A stretch of 64,000 bases of DNA from contig NC_133123.1 of the NCBI RefSeq assembly GCF_033568475.1, positions 137,600,242 through 137,664,241 on the forward strand, read 5' to 3'. This document shows, piece after piece, positions 1 to 11,629 of this stretch. Source of the stretch: Henckelia pumila. Its lineage: Eukaryota; Streptophyta; Magnoliopsida; Lamiales; Gesneriaceae. The notes beneath the pieces are model-generated. The model saw only the letters and a list, made by a program, of their open reading frames with translations, was not told the DNA's origin and searched no databases. Position 1 is the stretch's first letter. Every line of letters starts with the position of its first letter. A program made the translations under genes and the position numbers.

Positions 1-2554
1 TCACGGGGCCACTGCCATGCTCGCTCATACGTCCTCGCCACCGGTAGGAGCTACATCATACTCACCTGCACCATATAAGCGTAGTGAGCCTAGAGGCTCA
101 ACATGTCTAATCCTTTATAACAAGGTTAAAAATAATGCATCACGTAAATACTAATACATATACATGTACATGAGCATGCGTGGAAACATTTTTCATAACA
201 TAAATGCTTAATCATAAATCTTATACATAACATAACTTTCTTCATCATACATAACATAATTGAGCATGTCATAAACATAAAAACTGTGTATGGTCATATC
301 CATGAATGTGACTAATAACTGTGCCGACTGATCAGTCTAAAGAACCATCGTACGTGGCGGTGGATAAATCCACCTCTATGCTGGTAGTAAACTACCTCTG
401 TGCCAGTGGTAAAACCCACTTCTATGCCGGTAGTAGAACTACCTCTGTGTCAGTGGTAAAACCCACTTCTATGCTGTCACATCACTTCAATTTCCATAAA
501 AATATTTTTTATGCTCAAATCTTAATCATAAACACATCATAAAATATTTCATGTATGCATGCACTTAAAATATGTCCGTAATATATATTTAATTAATTTT
601 AATAATAAATATACTTTTACTTAAAATAGACTTCATGCATAAAAATAATTAAATATATATTCCGGACTTAGTTTATTTTCATGGATTGGTCCAGACTGCT
701 GGTCTCTCTACTAACCCCTTAACTGACTTAAAGCCTGTTAACTAACTTAAAGCCCATAATTAAATAATTAATTTTAAAAATTATAATTTTTACTAAAATA
801 AAATACTTAAATGTTATTGGGCTTAAATAAAAATATTTAGGCCCAATAACTAATTAATTCATAAAAATTCCTAGACTGACCCAATAAAATCACTGACTAG
901 CCCAAAAATTCCAATGGGCCCACGGGCCCATAAAATTATTGGGTTAACTTAAAAATAATTTAAAAAGCCCAAATAAAATTAATTGGAAGCCCAAATAATT
1001 TTATTTCTAATTAAATGGCCCAAAAATCCAATTAAAACATTAAACATTTTAAAATTAAAATACTCGAGCCCGGCCCACCTAGCCCGGACCCGGATATGCC
1101 TGACCCGACCCTAGACCCTACTGACCCGACCCACTACCCTGACCCGACCCGGAACCACCCAGAACCCCCCTACCCGACACCCCCCCTCTCCTTGCCCTCG
1201 GCTGCGCGAGCAGCAGCCTTCCGGGGCAGTTGCCGCCGTGCTCCGGCCGTCCACTGGCCGGAGCACCACCACCTACCTCTAGCCCTCTTCAAGACGTTTC
1301 CAACCATGTAAGAACCAGCCCAAACCATCAAGTATAGAGGGAGAACGAAGCTCTGCAAAACTGCCTACCCGCAGCTCGCGCGCAGACAGGAGCAGCTGTG
1401 GCGTTTTGCTTCGTTCTCGAGATTCCGACCACCTAAAATCGCGAAACCAATTGAAAAACTCAGCCAACATCTAGTAGGTTCCAACCCAACAAACCTCACC
1501 CAAAATAGTGGCCTGAGGAGGGAGAACGAAGCCTTCTCCCTCAGAACACAAATCTGCGCGATCTGGTGCACTAGAGGAGAAGTGCTTCGTTTCAGACCAA
1601 CCATGGACAAAACCAACAGGACCACACGACCACAAGGACCCTAAGACATGCCCTCAGATGTGGATTAGCCGCCTGGACCTTTACCATGCATAAAAAACGT
1701 GATCATACTCATGAAAGATCAAGCAAAACGTGAGAAAAAGGAAAGGAAAATACCATCTGCATATACTTCTGAACAACAAACATATATACCACAAACTTTC
1801 TGCTGTAAAAACCAAAATAATAGCTTATATGGTGTTGAGAAAAGAATTAAACATGCCTTTCGTAATTATTTGACAACGAACGATGCGTTTACGGGACTCC
1901 GGGACGACGAACCTCCAAAATAACTCAAAGAACTCAAAGCTTTCGGCTATGGGGCTGTTGTTTCTGTTGAAGCCGATGAAGGAGAAGGTGAGGGAGAGGA
2001 TGGAGGCGGCTTAGACGTGAGTTTAGAGTGTAGGGTTTGGTTTAGGATAATTTTTTTGTATAATAAATATTAACTAAATAATATAGATAATATACCATAG
2101 AAAAATATAATTTAAAACTCTCTAATAATAATAAAAATCTGATAAAATATCTCCTAATCTCGAAATTATTAAATGGGCAAATTTTAAAAATTAATAAAAG
2201 TCAATAAAGAGACTAATTTTGGCTAAAAATAGCCCCTTAAATAAATATATAACTAAATACTAAAATTTTCTTGACAAAATACCTTAAAATATTATTTTAA
2301 GGCTCATAAAACTCATAAAATATTTTTGGCTAAATATTTTGGTATCTCGTCCGTCCACGGTCCCGTCTACGCGATCAAAACCAATTAATTTCCATAAATC
2401 ACAAAAATCACTAATTTTGGGTTAAATGCTAAAATAACTTAAATTATGCATATAAATCACATAATAACACATAAATTCATTTAACCCTTATTTTAAAATT
2501 AATTTCTCCTAATTATGCATGCGAATTTACGTATTAAAATTTCCGGGTGTTACA
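1..2554 (-). repeat. 3' LTR of the gag-only element (partial at window edge)
   Basis: Matches 4322-6875 at a constant offset of 4321. The inner end reads TGTTACA on the plus strand (element sense TGTAACA) next to the polypurine tract. It contains a short internal tandem repeat (about 362-480, two units of roughly 55 bp) and a GC-rich stretch (about 1060-1650). Short reading frames inside it are duplicated in the other LTR and are not genes. Confidence 0.9.
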
Positions 2555-2555
2555 A

Positions 2556-2570
2556 TTCTCCCCCCCTTAA
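2556..2570 (-). other. Polypurine tract of the gag-only element
   Basis: Plus strand TTCTCCCCCCCTTAA, so an A/G-only tract with seven G on the minus strand, one base from the 3' LTR. This is the expected site and composition for plus-strand primer synthesis in LTR elements. Confidence 0.8.
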
Positions 2571-2756
2571 ATTGAATTTCGTCCTCGAAATCCATCGGAT
2601 CAAATTCTAATAACGGAGTTCTTCAAAATCCAATTCGCTAAACTCATTATCACATATCTAGTTCCCAAGTTTCGTTATCCCAAAAGTAATGCTTCTGCTG
2701 CGCACTCTGATAACAAAATATTTTTAACTTCACCAAAGTTCCCTTAAAAGAATAGG

Positions 2757-3815
2757 TTAGGGCATACCGGATATTAAAGAGGTGTTTGGGTCTGCCCCAG
2801 CTGCTTGCATGACAAACACCCTCCCGGTGGTGTTCTTCTTCCTTGGACAATTTATGGACATGTGCCCTGGCTCCTTGCAATGAAAACACACATTCGACCC
2901 ACTCAGGCACAGACCCGAATGTGGTTTCTGACACTTCGGGCAAAGTGGTACTCCTCCTGCCTTAGGGGCCCCGCCCCTCTGTTGCTGCTGCTGCTGACCC
3001 TGCTGACTCTGCTGGTTAAGGTCTTTAGATGGCCCTGTGTACTGTTTCTTCGTGGGTGGCTGCGAAGATGGTGGATAAGATTCCAGCTGGAGCTGTCTCC
3101 TACGCTGCTGTTCCTTCTGGATCTCTCTCCGACCCTCCTCGGAACGCAAGGCTCTACTCACTGCAGACTCGTATGTAAAGACGTCTGCCATACGCACATC
3201 ATGCCAGATCTCAGCCTTCAGGCCCTCCACAAACTGTCGCAGCTTCTCCTGCGGACTGTCAGCAATCATGGGCACAAAGTGACAGCCCCTCTCAAACTGG
3301 CTCACATACTCCACAACAGACCTGTCCCCCTGACGGAGACTCATGAACTCACGGATCATGCGGCTACGCACATCCTCAGTAAAGTACTTGGCGTAGAAGA
3401 TACGCCTAAACTCCGTCCACGTCAGTGTGGGCAAGTGAACTCCCCTAACTGCACCCTCCCACCAAAGGGCTGCATCCCCTCTCATCATGTACGTCGCACA
3501 GTTCACCCTGTCGGTGTCTGTGATCCCCATGTAATCAAAGATGGACTCAAGAGAGCGAATCCATCCCTCAGCCACCAAAGGATCGGTGGTCCCAGCAAAC
3601 TCCTTAGGTCCCTTCTTCTGGAACCTCTCAGCCACGTCCTCCTCGTGGGATAGTCTGGGACGTGCAGCCTGCTGCTCCAACAGAGCAGTAATCCCTGCCA
3701 TCATCGTAGCACTGGCCTGCTCCAGTGCTGTCATAGGGTTCTGCGGAGGTGGCGGTGGCGGTGGAGGTCTTCCGCGTCTATTCATCTGTCTGGGAGGCAT
3801 TCTGTACCACCACAT
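2757..3815 (-). CDS. gag: Gag polyprotein of the gag-only LTR element
   Basis: The only long reading frame between the LTRs, 352 codons, starting with a Met-Trp-Trp segment soon after the primer-binding site. It has a proline run near residues 17-24, a Retrotrans_gag capsid core at about residues 60-230 (aromatic-rich segment with WWEGAVRG, then VEYVSQFERG), a Gln-rich linker, and a CCHC zinc knuckle near residues 310-325 (CFHCKEPGHMSINC). This is the nucleocapsid layout of Ty3/Gypsy gag, closest to chromovirus gag as I remember it. It ends shortly before the 3' LTR with no pol following. It packages element RNA in virus-like particles; the family assignment below Ty3/Gypsy is uncertain. Confidence 0.85.
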   Translation of the reverse strand: MWWYRMPPRQMNRRGRPPPPPPPPQNPMTALEQASATMMAGITALLEQQAARPRLSHEEDVAERFQKKGPKEFAGTTDPLVAEGWIRSLESIFDYMGITDTDRVNCATYMMRGDAALWWEGAVRGVHLPTLTWTEFRRIFYAKYFTEDVRSRMIREFMSLRQGDRSVVEYVSQFERGCHFVPMIADSPQEKLRQFVEGLKAEIWHDVRMADVFTYESAVSRALRSEEGRREIQKEQQRRRQLQLESYPPSSQPPTKKQYTGPSKDLNQQSQQGQQQQQQRGGAPKAGGVPLCPKCQKPHSGLCLSGSNVCFHCKEPGHMSINCPRKKNTTGRVFVMQAAGADPNTSLISGMP

Positions 3816-3991
3816 ATTTCTTTACGTAAATCGCAATGCATAACTAAGGGTTTCAAAAATCTTACTGAACATGAAATACTTAAAATTAATACATATGCTC
3901 CTTCTAAATCTTATTAAAACATTTAAAACTTACAGACCAGTAGCAGGATTTCTGAGCTTCACGTGGCAGATGGACACCCTCCGAGGACCGT

Positions 3992-4004
3992 GGCTCTGAT
4001 ACCA
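3992..4004 (-). other. Primer-binding site (initiator tRNA-Met type)
   Basis: The plus strand GGCTCTGATACCA is the complement of TGGTATCAGAGCC, the classic plant LTR-element site that pairs with the 3' end of initiator tRNA-Met. It lies two bases from the 5' LTR and fixes the element orientation as minus. Confidence 0.88.
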
Positions 4005-4006
4005 AT

Positions 4007-6875
4007 TGAAACGCCCTAGAACTACTAAATGCGGAAAAACTTTTTTTTTTTTTTTTTATACTATACTATATACATATACGGCCATACATATATGTATAAA
4101 CTTTAAAAATAATATTACAAATAATAACTCGCTTAATAAAATAATAAACATTTATTTGATAAAATCTTGAGTCATGCAATAGATAAAATAATGTCTATAA
4201 TAAAAATTTATAACTTATGTCTACTAAAATCATGAAAAATCAATAAGTAATCATAACCACTGAAAACATAAAAATATCCTAAATAAATAACTCATGCATA
4301 AATAAAACTCTAGCGAGACGGTCACGGGGCCACTGCCATGCTCGCTCATACGTCCTCGCCACCGGTAGGAGCTACATCATACTCACCTGCACCATATAAG
4401 CGTAGTGAGCCTAGAGGCTCAACATGTCTAATCCTTTATAACAAGGTTAAAAATAATGCATCACGTAAATACTAATACATATACATGTACATGAGCATGC
4501 GTGGAAACATTTTTCATAACATAAATGCTTAATCATAAATCTTATACATAACATAACTTTCTTCATCATACATAACATAATTGAGCATGTCATAAACATA
4601 AAAACTGTGTATGGTCATATCCATGAATGTGACTAATAACTGTGCCGACTGATCAGTCTAAAGAACCATCGTACGTGGCGGTGGATAAATCCACCTCTAT
4701 GCTGGTAGTAAACTACCTCTGTGCCAGTGGTAAAACCCACTTCTATGCCGGTAGTAGAACTACCTCTGTGTCAGTGGTAAAACCCACTTCTATGCTGTCA
4801 CATCACTTCAATTTCCATAAAAATATTTTTTATGCTCAAATCTTAATCATAAACACATCATAAAATATTTCATGTATGCATGCACTTAAAATATGTCCGT
4901 AATATATATTTAATTAATTTTAATAATAAATATACTTTTACTTAAAATAGACTTCATGCATAAAAATAATTAAATATATATTCCGGACTTAGTTTATTTT
5001 CATGGATTGGTCCAGACTGCTGGTCTCTCTACTAACCCCTTAACTGACTTAAAGCCTGTTAACTAACTTAAAGCCCATAATTAAATAATTAATTTTAAAA
5101 ATTATAATTTTTACTAAAATAAAATACTTAAATGTTATTGGGCTTAAATAAAAATATTTAGGCCCAATAACTAATTAATTCATAAAAATTCCTAGACTGA
5201 CCCAATAAAATCACTGACTAGCCCAAAAATTCCAATGGGCCCACGGGCCCATAAAATTATTGGGTTAACTTAAAAATAATTTAAAAAGCCCAAATAAAAT
5301 TAATTGGAAGCCCAAATAATTTTATTTCTAATTAAATGGCCCAAAAATCCAATTAAAACATTAAACATTTTAAAATTAAAATACTCGAGCCCGGCCCACC
5401 TAGCCCGGACCCGGATATGCCTGACCCGACCCTAGACCCTACTGACCCGACCCACTACCCTGACCCGACCCGGAACCACCCAGAACCCCCCTACCCGACA
5501 CCCCCCCTCTCCTTGCCCTCGGCTGCGCGAGCAGCAGCCTTCCGGGGCAGTTGCCGCCGTGCTCCGGCCGTCCACTGGCCTGAGCACCACCACCTACCTC
5601 TAGCCCTCTTCAAGACGTTTCCAACCATGTAAGAACCAGCCCAAACCATCAAGTATAGAGGGAGAACGAAGCTCTGCAAAACTGCCTACCCGCAGCTCGC
5701 GCGCAGACAGGAGCAGCTGTGGCGTTTTGCTTCGTTCTCGAGATTCCGACCACCTAAAATCGCGAAACCAATTGCAAAACTCAGCCAACATCTAGTAGGT
5801 TCCAACCCAACAAACCTCACCCAAAATAGTGGCCTGAGGAGGGAGAACGAAGCCTTCTCCCTCAGAACACAAATCTGCGCGATCTGGTGCACTAGAGGAG
5901 AAGTGCTTCGTTTCAGACCAACCATGGACAAAACCAACAGGACCACACGACCACAAGGACCCTAAGACATGCCCTCAGATGTGGATTAGCCGCCTGGACC
6001 TTTACCATGCATAAAAAACGTGATCATACTCATGAAAGATCAAGCAAAACGTGAGAAAAAGGAAAGGAAAATACCATCTGCATATACTTCTGAACAACAA
6101 ACATATATACCACAAAATTTCTGCTGTAAAAACCAAAATAATAGCTTATATGGTGTTGAGAAAAGAATTAAACATGCCTTTCGTAATTATTTGACAACGA
6201 ACGATGCGTTTACGGGACTCCGGGACGACGAACCTCCAAAATAACTCAAAGAACTCAAAGATTTCGGCTATGGGGCTGTTGTTTCTGTTGAAGCCGATGA
6301 AGGAGAAGGTGAGGGAGAGGATGGAGGCGGCTTAGACGTGAGTTTAGAGTGTAGGGTTTGGTTTAGGATAATTTTTTTGTATAATAAATATTAACTAAAT
6401 AATATAGATAATATACCATAGAAAAATATAATTTAAAACTCTCTAATAATAATAAAAATCTGATAAAATATCTCCTAATCTCGAAATTATTAAATAGGCA
6501 AATTTTAAAAATTAATAAAAGTCAATAAAGAGACTAATTTTGGCTAAAAATAGCCCCTTAAATAAATATATAACTAAATACTAAAATTTTCTTGACAAAA
6601 TACCTTAAAATATTATTTTAAGGCTCATAAAACTCATAAAATATTTTTGGCTAAATATTTTGGTATCTCGTCCGTCCACGGTCCCGTCTACGCGATCAAA
6701 ACCAATTAATTTCCATAAATCACAAAAATCACTAATTTTGGGTTAAATGCTAAAATAACTTAAATTATGCATATAAATCACATAATAACACATAAATTCA
6801 TTTAACCCTTATTTTAAAATTAATTTCTCCTAATTATGCATGCGAAGTTACGTATTAAAATTTCCGGGTGTTACA
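4007..6875 (-). repeat. 5' LTR of the gag-only element (complete, 2869 bp)
   Basis: Starts TGAAACG and ends TGTTACA on the plus strand, giving TG...CA ends in element sense. It abuts the primer-binding site on the left and Tat-element pol sequence on the right. The five bases after the junction, GCTTG, are the expected target-site duplication; the partner copy lies left of the window. Confidence 0.9.
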
Positions 6876-9800
6876 GCTTGCGCCTTGATAGCTGCCCGAG
6901 GCCTGTATTCCACATCGTATTCTCCTAGCTCTACTGCCCACTTGACCAATCGTCCTGAAGCATCCGGATGAGTCATCACCCGGCCCAAGGGGCTATTAGT
7001 TAAGACAGTGACCGGATGAGATAGGAAGTAAGGCCGAAGCTTTCGGGCAGTCAAGACAAGGGCCAGGGCCATCTTTTCCATCTCACTGTATCGGATCTCA
7101 GGCCCCTTCAGAGCGTGGCTTACATAATAAACTGGTTTTTGATCTCCTTCCTCTTCCTTTATCAGCACCGTGCTTACAGCGAACTCTGTCATGGAAATAT
7201 AAACCCATAACCTCTCCCCTGGTTTAGGCTTAACCAAGATAGGCAGATTTGCCAGATGCTCCTTCAATTCCTGGAAAGCCCGTTCACATTCCTCACTCCA
7301 TCCAAACCTTTGAGCCTTCCTCAACATCTGGAAGAAAGGATGACTTCGATGGGCGGACCGAGCAATGAAACGAGACAGGGCAGTGATTCTTCCGATCAAC
7401 CGCTGCACCTCCGTAGTGGAGGAGGGTGATGGCATCTCCTTCGGGATTTTTACCTTCTCCGGGTTTACCTCTATTCCTCTCTCGGTCACTACAAATCCCT
7501 AGAATTTCCCGCTTTTTACTTCTAACATGCACTTAGCCGGGTTGAGCTTCACCCCATACCTTCGCAAGGTACCCAAGGTTTTTTCCAAGTCGGGAATAAA
7601 ATGGTCTCGGGTCCTGGACTTTACCAGAATATCGTCCACATATACCTCCACATTCCGGCCCAATTGATTTTGGAAGACTTTATCCATCATCCTTTGATAG
7701 GTGGCTCCTGCATTTTTTAAACCAAAAGGCATAACCACATAACAAAATGTTCCTCCTAACGTGACAAAACTGACCTTATCCTGGTCCTCTTTAGCCAGGG
7801 GAATCTGATGGTAGCCCTGGTAAGCATCCATAAAGCAAAGCAGCTCACAACCGGGGGTGGAATCCACCAATTGATCAATCCGGGGCAGGGGATAGCAGTC
7901 CTTGGGGCAGGCTTTGTTTTAGTCTCGAAAATCCATACACATTATCCATTTCCCTGTACTCTTAGGTACCAGCACCACGTTAGACAACCAAGTAGGAAAT
8001 TGTACCTCCTTGACGTGCCCTGCTTCCAGCAGCTTCCGAACTTGTTCGGCAATGACCTTGTCCTTCTCTGCCCCGAAGTGTCTCTTTTTTTGCTTGACAG
8101 TCCGGGATCCCTGGAGGATATTTAACTTAAGCTCAGCCAGATGAGCCGGGACTCTCGTTAGATCTTTGGGAGACCAGGCAAACACATCCGCATTCTGGGC
8201 CAGGCAAGTTTTCAATTGCTTAGCCAAAGCAGGCTCCAGACCCCGAGCCATCCGGGCAATCTTCCCCAGCTGTCCGGGCATTACCTCCACCTCCTCATAT
8301 TCCTCTTTCACCTCTTCCACTGCGCATACCTCCTCCTGCTGGGGATCATCCTTTCTCTCCGCCCCCCGGGCCCTCTTATTGTCCACTCGGATGGTGTCCG
8401 CATAACATCGCCGAGAGGAATGCTGATCTCCCTTTACCTCGGCCACTTGATTTCCCACCGGGAATTTGATCTTCTGGTGGTATGCAGAAGCGACAGCCAT
8501 AAAAGTGTTTAGGGCCGGTCTTCCTAGGATGATATTGTAGGAAGACAGGGCTTCCACCACGGTAAAGAGGGCCATAACAGTCTTCTTTATATCACCCGAT
8601 CCCAGGGTAATTGGTAGCCACACTTCTCCCTTGGGTCGAACGGTATGTCCTGCAAACCCATACAGAGATGTTTTCACGGGATGGATCTCACAACCTTGCA
8701 AATCCATTTGCTCGAATGCTTCTTGGAAGATGACATTTACAGAGCTCCCCGAATCCACAAACACCCTTCTTACGTCATAGTTAGCAACTCGAGCCCGGAT
8801 TAGTAAAACGTCGTTGTGAGGTAGGCACACCCCTTCCAAATCCCCTGGCCCAAATGTAATGATTGGGCTAGGGTCCAGCCTCCGGGTCCCAATTCCCAGG
8901 ACTTCTCTCTTACTCCAGGATTTTCGAGCCCTATTAGAGTCCCCATCAGTGGATCCTCCCGAAATCATGTTGATAACCCCTTTAGAAGATCCATCCCGGG
9001 GTTCTTTATCTGGCCTTCGAGGCGTTATCTCCCGGGTCCTCGGAGGGTCGGGCTTACTGGCCCGTGTGATGTCGAGCCGTGGCACCCAGGGACGCCCCCA
9101 TTGATTCTTTTCCACATGCCTTGCCTCCTCTGGTATAGCCTGTCCTGGCTCTGATATGAGCCTCCGGCATTCACTGGTGTCGTGAGTGTTTACCCGATGT
9201 ATCGAGCAATATTTTCCCGGCCTTTTTGGAGGCAACGGCTGGGCACTCTCCTCACAGGAATGAATCTCTCGGTCCCGGGTCATCCTGTGGGGAGCATAGG
9301 TGGCAAGCCTCCCTGGTTGATCCGACCTTCTTCTTCCCGGATTACTATGGTTTCCTTTCTCCCTGTGTGCTTCCTTCTTGTCTTTCTCCCTCTTCTGCCG
9401 CTGGGCTTCTTCCATGTTGATGTACTTCTCCGCTCGAGCCAAGAGGTCCTCAAAGTATCGGGGAGCCCTCTTGACCAAAGACCAAAAGAATTCTCCTTCT
9501 TTTAGTCCCTGAGTGAAAGCGGTGATTTTGGTTTCCGATGCACACGCAGGCACTTCCAGGGCCACTCTATTGAACTTTTTAATATAAGCTCTTAGAGATT
9601 CCTCGTTCGACTGCTTTATCTCAAAAAGGCTAAGAGTGGTATTTTTATATCGCTTGCTACTGCCGAAGTGTTGTAAAAAGACCTCCCGAAATTCTTTGAA
9701 AGCCTTAATACTACCTTCTTCCAAGTTTTCGAACCACCTTTGAGCAGAGTCCACCAAGGTAGTCAGAAATACCTTGCACTTAATTTGATCGCCATAACAA

Positions 9801-10279
9801 TGTAACATGGCCACATTTTCAAACCGGGTTACATGCTCCTCGGGATCGGTGCTACCATCGTATTTCTTGATTTTGGCAGACTTGAAATAGACCGGCAGTG
9901 GCTCCCCAATGATCTCCGGGGAAAAAGGGCAGCCCAAGCTTTTGACCCGCGAAGATTCCCGCGGGTCTGTGTTCTCCAGCTTTTGTATTTTTTGTTTCAG
10001 CATCTCCAACTCTCCTGTCATAGTGATATTTGCGGACCCAGCGTGTGAGTTTCCCTCATCTTTCAAGTGTATGCCTTTGCTCTTCTCTTTTTCGGGCCTC
10101 GCCTCCTGTTCTCTTTCTCCTTCTACTCCTTTTTCCTTCTCCTTTCCTTGGCCATCCTTTCCTCCTTCTTGCTGTACTGTCATGATTCTTTGTACAACAG
10201 CGTCCACCATAGCATTCATTTGTTCTTGAATTGCGGCCACTGCTCGATGAGAGCTTTCTGGATCATCAATGATGGTCAT
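6876..10279 (-). pseudogene. gag-pol remnant of the Tat-type element
   Basis: Translation shows, in element order: a charged Glu/Lys-rich N terminus, a Retrotrans_gag core (around 9420-9880) with motifs such as SLRAYIKKFNRVALEVP, a basic Arg-rich stretch in place of a clear zinc knuckle, an aspartic protease with DSGSSVNVI (about 8740), the reverse transcriptase with PFGLKNAGATYQRMM and the catalytic YVDD (about 7630-7720), and an RNase H region (about 6890-7480). Integrase is not in the window. The reading frame is broken in about two places and is cut by the nested insertion, so this is a fossil. Confidence 0.85.
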
Positions 10280-10300
10280 ATCTACGCCTTGAACTCACTT

Positions 10301-10318
10301 TCTCACAAACAACGCCAA
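10301..10318 (-). other. Primer-binding site of the Tat-type element
   Basis: In element sense it reads TTGGCGTTGTTTGTGAGA directly after the LTR end. This resembles the TTGGCGCCGTCTGTGGG type site that I recall for Tat-clade elements. Its position between the LTR and the gag start supports the LTR boundary. Confidence 0.6.
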
Positions 10319-11164
10319 TGATGCGATAATCATAAAATGAGTACCCGGATGATGAACAGGGGACCCGGGTGCTGAAGATAGATGAATGTCTTATCCCTTC
10401 GGAAATGGAATTTTATACGGATATCTAAGAGAGTGAGTGTGTGCGAAATTATCATCATGCCTCGAGAGATTCTCCTTAGGTTTTTTTTTATAGTCGCCCG
10501 CCCGGGTCCTTAATGATTATTGGGTATGGGTTTACTGACAGCCTGCAGGATGATGTGATGTTTTTCACGTGTGATTTAGACATCCCGTCACTTTCGGAAA
10601 GAGCCCATCCTGCTGGCACGTGGTTAATAATGATTTGGTCTGTGTTTTGAACCTGACATACTCTAAGTAAACGTGGCTATTCCCTGTCCCTAAGAATAGA
10701 AAAGCTCGGGCCCCACCCACTTTCCTTCCTTTTCTACCCTCCGAAGGGTTATTCCTAGATTCCTGGCTCCCCTGTTTTTATCCGGGCTTCTTTCAACCAC
10801 CCGGGATCTCCAGGGCTTCCCAGGCCTCCGGCTCGGGTACCCTACCCCGGGTTCTAGCCACCCGGGGTATCCCACCGGAACACCACCACACTTCCTAAAG
10901 ATAGTCGGGCTAGGACCTGCTCCGCTGTCTCGAGAAGAGAGACGTCCCCGCTACTTATCCTCCTCCCGGGTGAACCACCCAACCACCCGGGGTATCCCAC
11001 CGAGACCTACCCCGGGTTCTAGACACCCGGGGTATCCCACCGGGACACCACCACACTTTCTAAAGATAGTCGGACTAGGACCTGCTCCGCTGTCCCGAGA
11101 AGAGAGGCGTCCTCGCTACCTATCCTCCTCTCGGGTGAACCACCCCGCCGGGACTAGGATATCA
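10319..11164 (-). repeat. 5' LTR of the Tat-type element (846 bp)
   Basis: Plus-strand ends are TGATGCG... and ...GATATCA, giving the inverted termini TGAT/ATCA expected of an LTR. The inner end abuts the primer-binding site. The distal 320 bp are GC-rich and internally duplicated. The outer boundary at 11164 rests on the TGAT/ATCA symmetry only, since the second LTR is outside the window. Confidence 0.65.
10841..11160 (+). repeat. Two-copy 165-bp tandem duplication inside the Tat LTR
   Basis: Unit 1 (10841-11005) and unit 2 (11006-11160) both begin CCTACCCCGGGTTCTAG and share the segments ACCTGCTCCGCTGTC and CCGGGTGAACCACCC. Smaller repeats of CACCCGGGGTATCCCACCG recur within each unit. CpG-rich and palindromic CCCGGG sites are frequent. 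Confidence 0.8.
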
Positions 11165-11620
11165 ATATTTTTTTATGTAAAAACTTATACTTCATAAAAA
11201 AAATGTGTCGAGTCGATCCGAAATTGTCTCGCAAACACATTTAATCTGTCAAAATATATATTTTTTGTTTCCTGTAACCCTCAGTAAGTCATAGCTCTGG
11301 CAATGGTGCGACTCGACCGTTAACCTGCATCACGATTTACGCCTGTTGGTGAGCGAGTGTGGGCCTGGTGGGCACATTCGACGTAATGGGTTGCGTTGCA
11401 AAAGGCCCATTACATTAAAACTCATAATTAGAAATGGGACAACGTACTGTAATATTAGTATTCGTCATTTTCCATCTCTAATCACGTTAATTAAATACTG
11501 TAAAAATGAATCAATAATTTTCCTTATTGCTGAATCAAACAATAATTTAATATTTTAAAAATATATAGTTTCAGTACATTCCTCAATTTCGGAACCTAAT
11601 CAGCAATCAACACGACACTA
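11165..11620. other. Intergenic, no gene seen
   Basis: Starts with the flank of the Tat LTR and runs to the MULE-type element. No reading frame with a recognisable product. Confidence 0.5.
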
Positions 11621-11629
11621 GTATTTTGT

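Larger units (their letters stand above)
1..6875 (-). mobile_element. Non-autonomous gag-only Ty3/Gypsy LTR element (TR-GAG type), left end outside window
   Basis: Two near-identical long direct repeats flank a 1452-bp internal region holding a primer-binding site, one gag reading frame and a polypurine tract but no protease, reverse transcriptase, RNase H or integrase. It reads on the minus strand. The left (3') LTR lacks about 315 bp that lie before base 1; the whole element would be about 7.2 kb. The LTRs differ at only about six positions over 2554 aligned bases with no net length change, so the insertion is very young, on the order of 0.1 million years at commonly used plant rates. It sits inside the pol region of the neighbouring Tat-type element, which must supply none of its own integrase now. 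Gag-only elements with full LTRs are known in plants as TR-GAG. It looks whole for its type; mobilisation would need proteins from an autonomous relative. Confidence 0.88.
6876..11164 (-). mobile_element. Tat-type (Ogre/Retand group) Ty3/Gypsy element, 5' part, broken and interrupted
   Basis: A minus-strand LTR element seen from its 5' LTR (10319-11164) through gag, protease, reverse transcriptase and part of RNase H, where the gag-only element is inserted. The rest of RNase H, integrase and the 3' LTR must lie left of base 1. The gag layout, the DVFAWSPKDL segment before reverse transcriptase and the TTGGCGTTG primer-binding site fit the Tat clade (Retand/Ogre relatives). Besides the nested insertion, pol carries about two further breaks, so this copy cannot make its proteins. 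Its age cannot be read from LTR divergence because only one LTR is visible; it is older than the very young element inside it. Confidence 0.85.

Noticed and set aside
321-542. 73-codon frame repeated at 4642-4863
   Set aside because: It lies within the LTR and is present in both LTRs because they are copies; the repeat of short units explains the open frame.
2805-3653. 282-codon open frame opposite the gag gene
   Set aside because: Antisense shadow of gag with leucine-rich low-complexity sequence and no family likeness.
8166-9505. Several plus-strand frames opposite the Tat element
   Set aside because: Antisense shadows of gag-pol.
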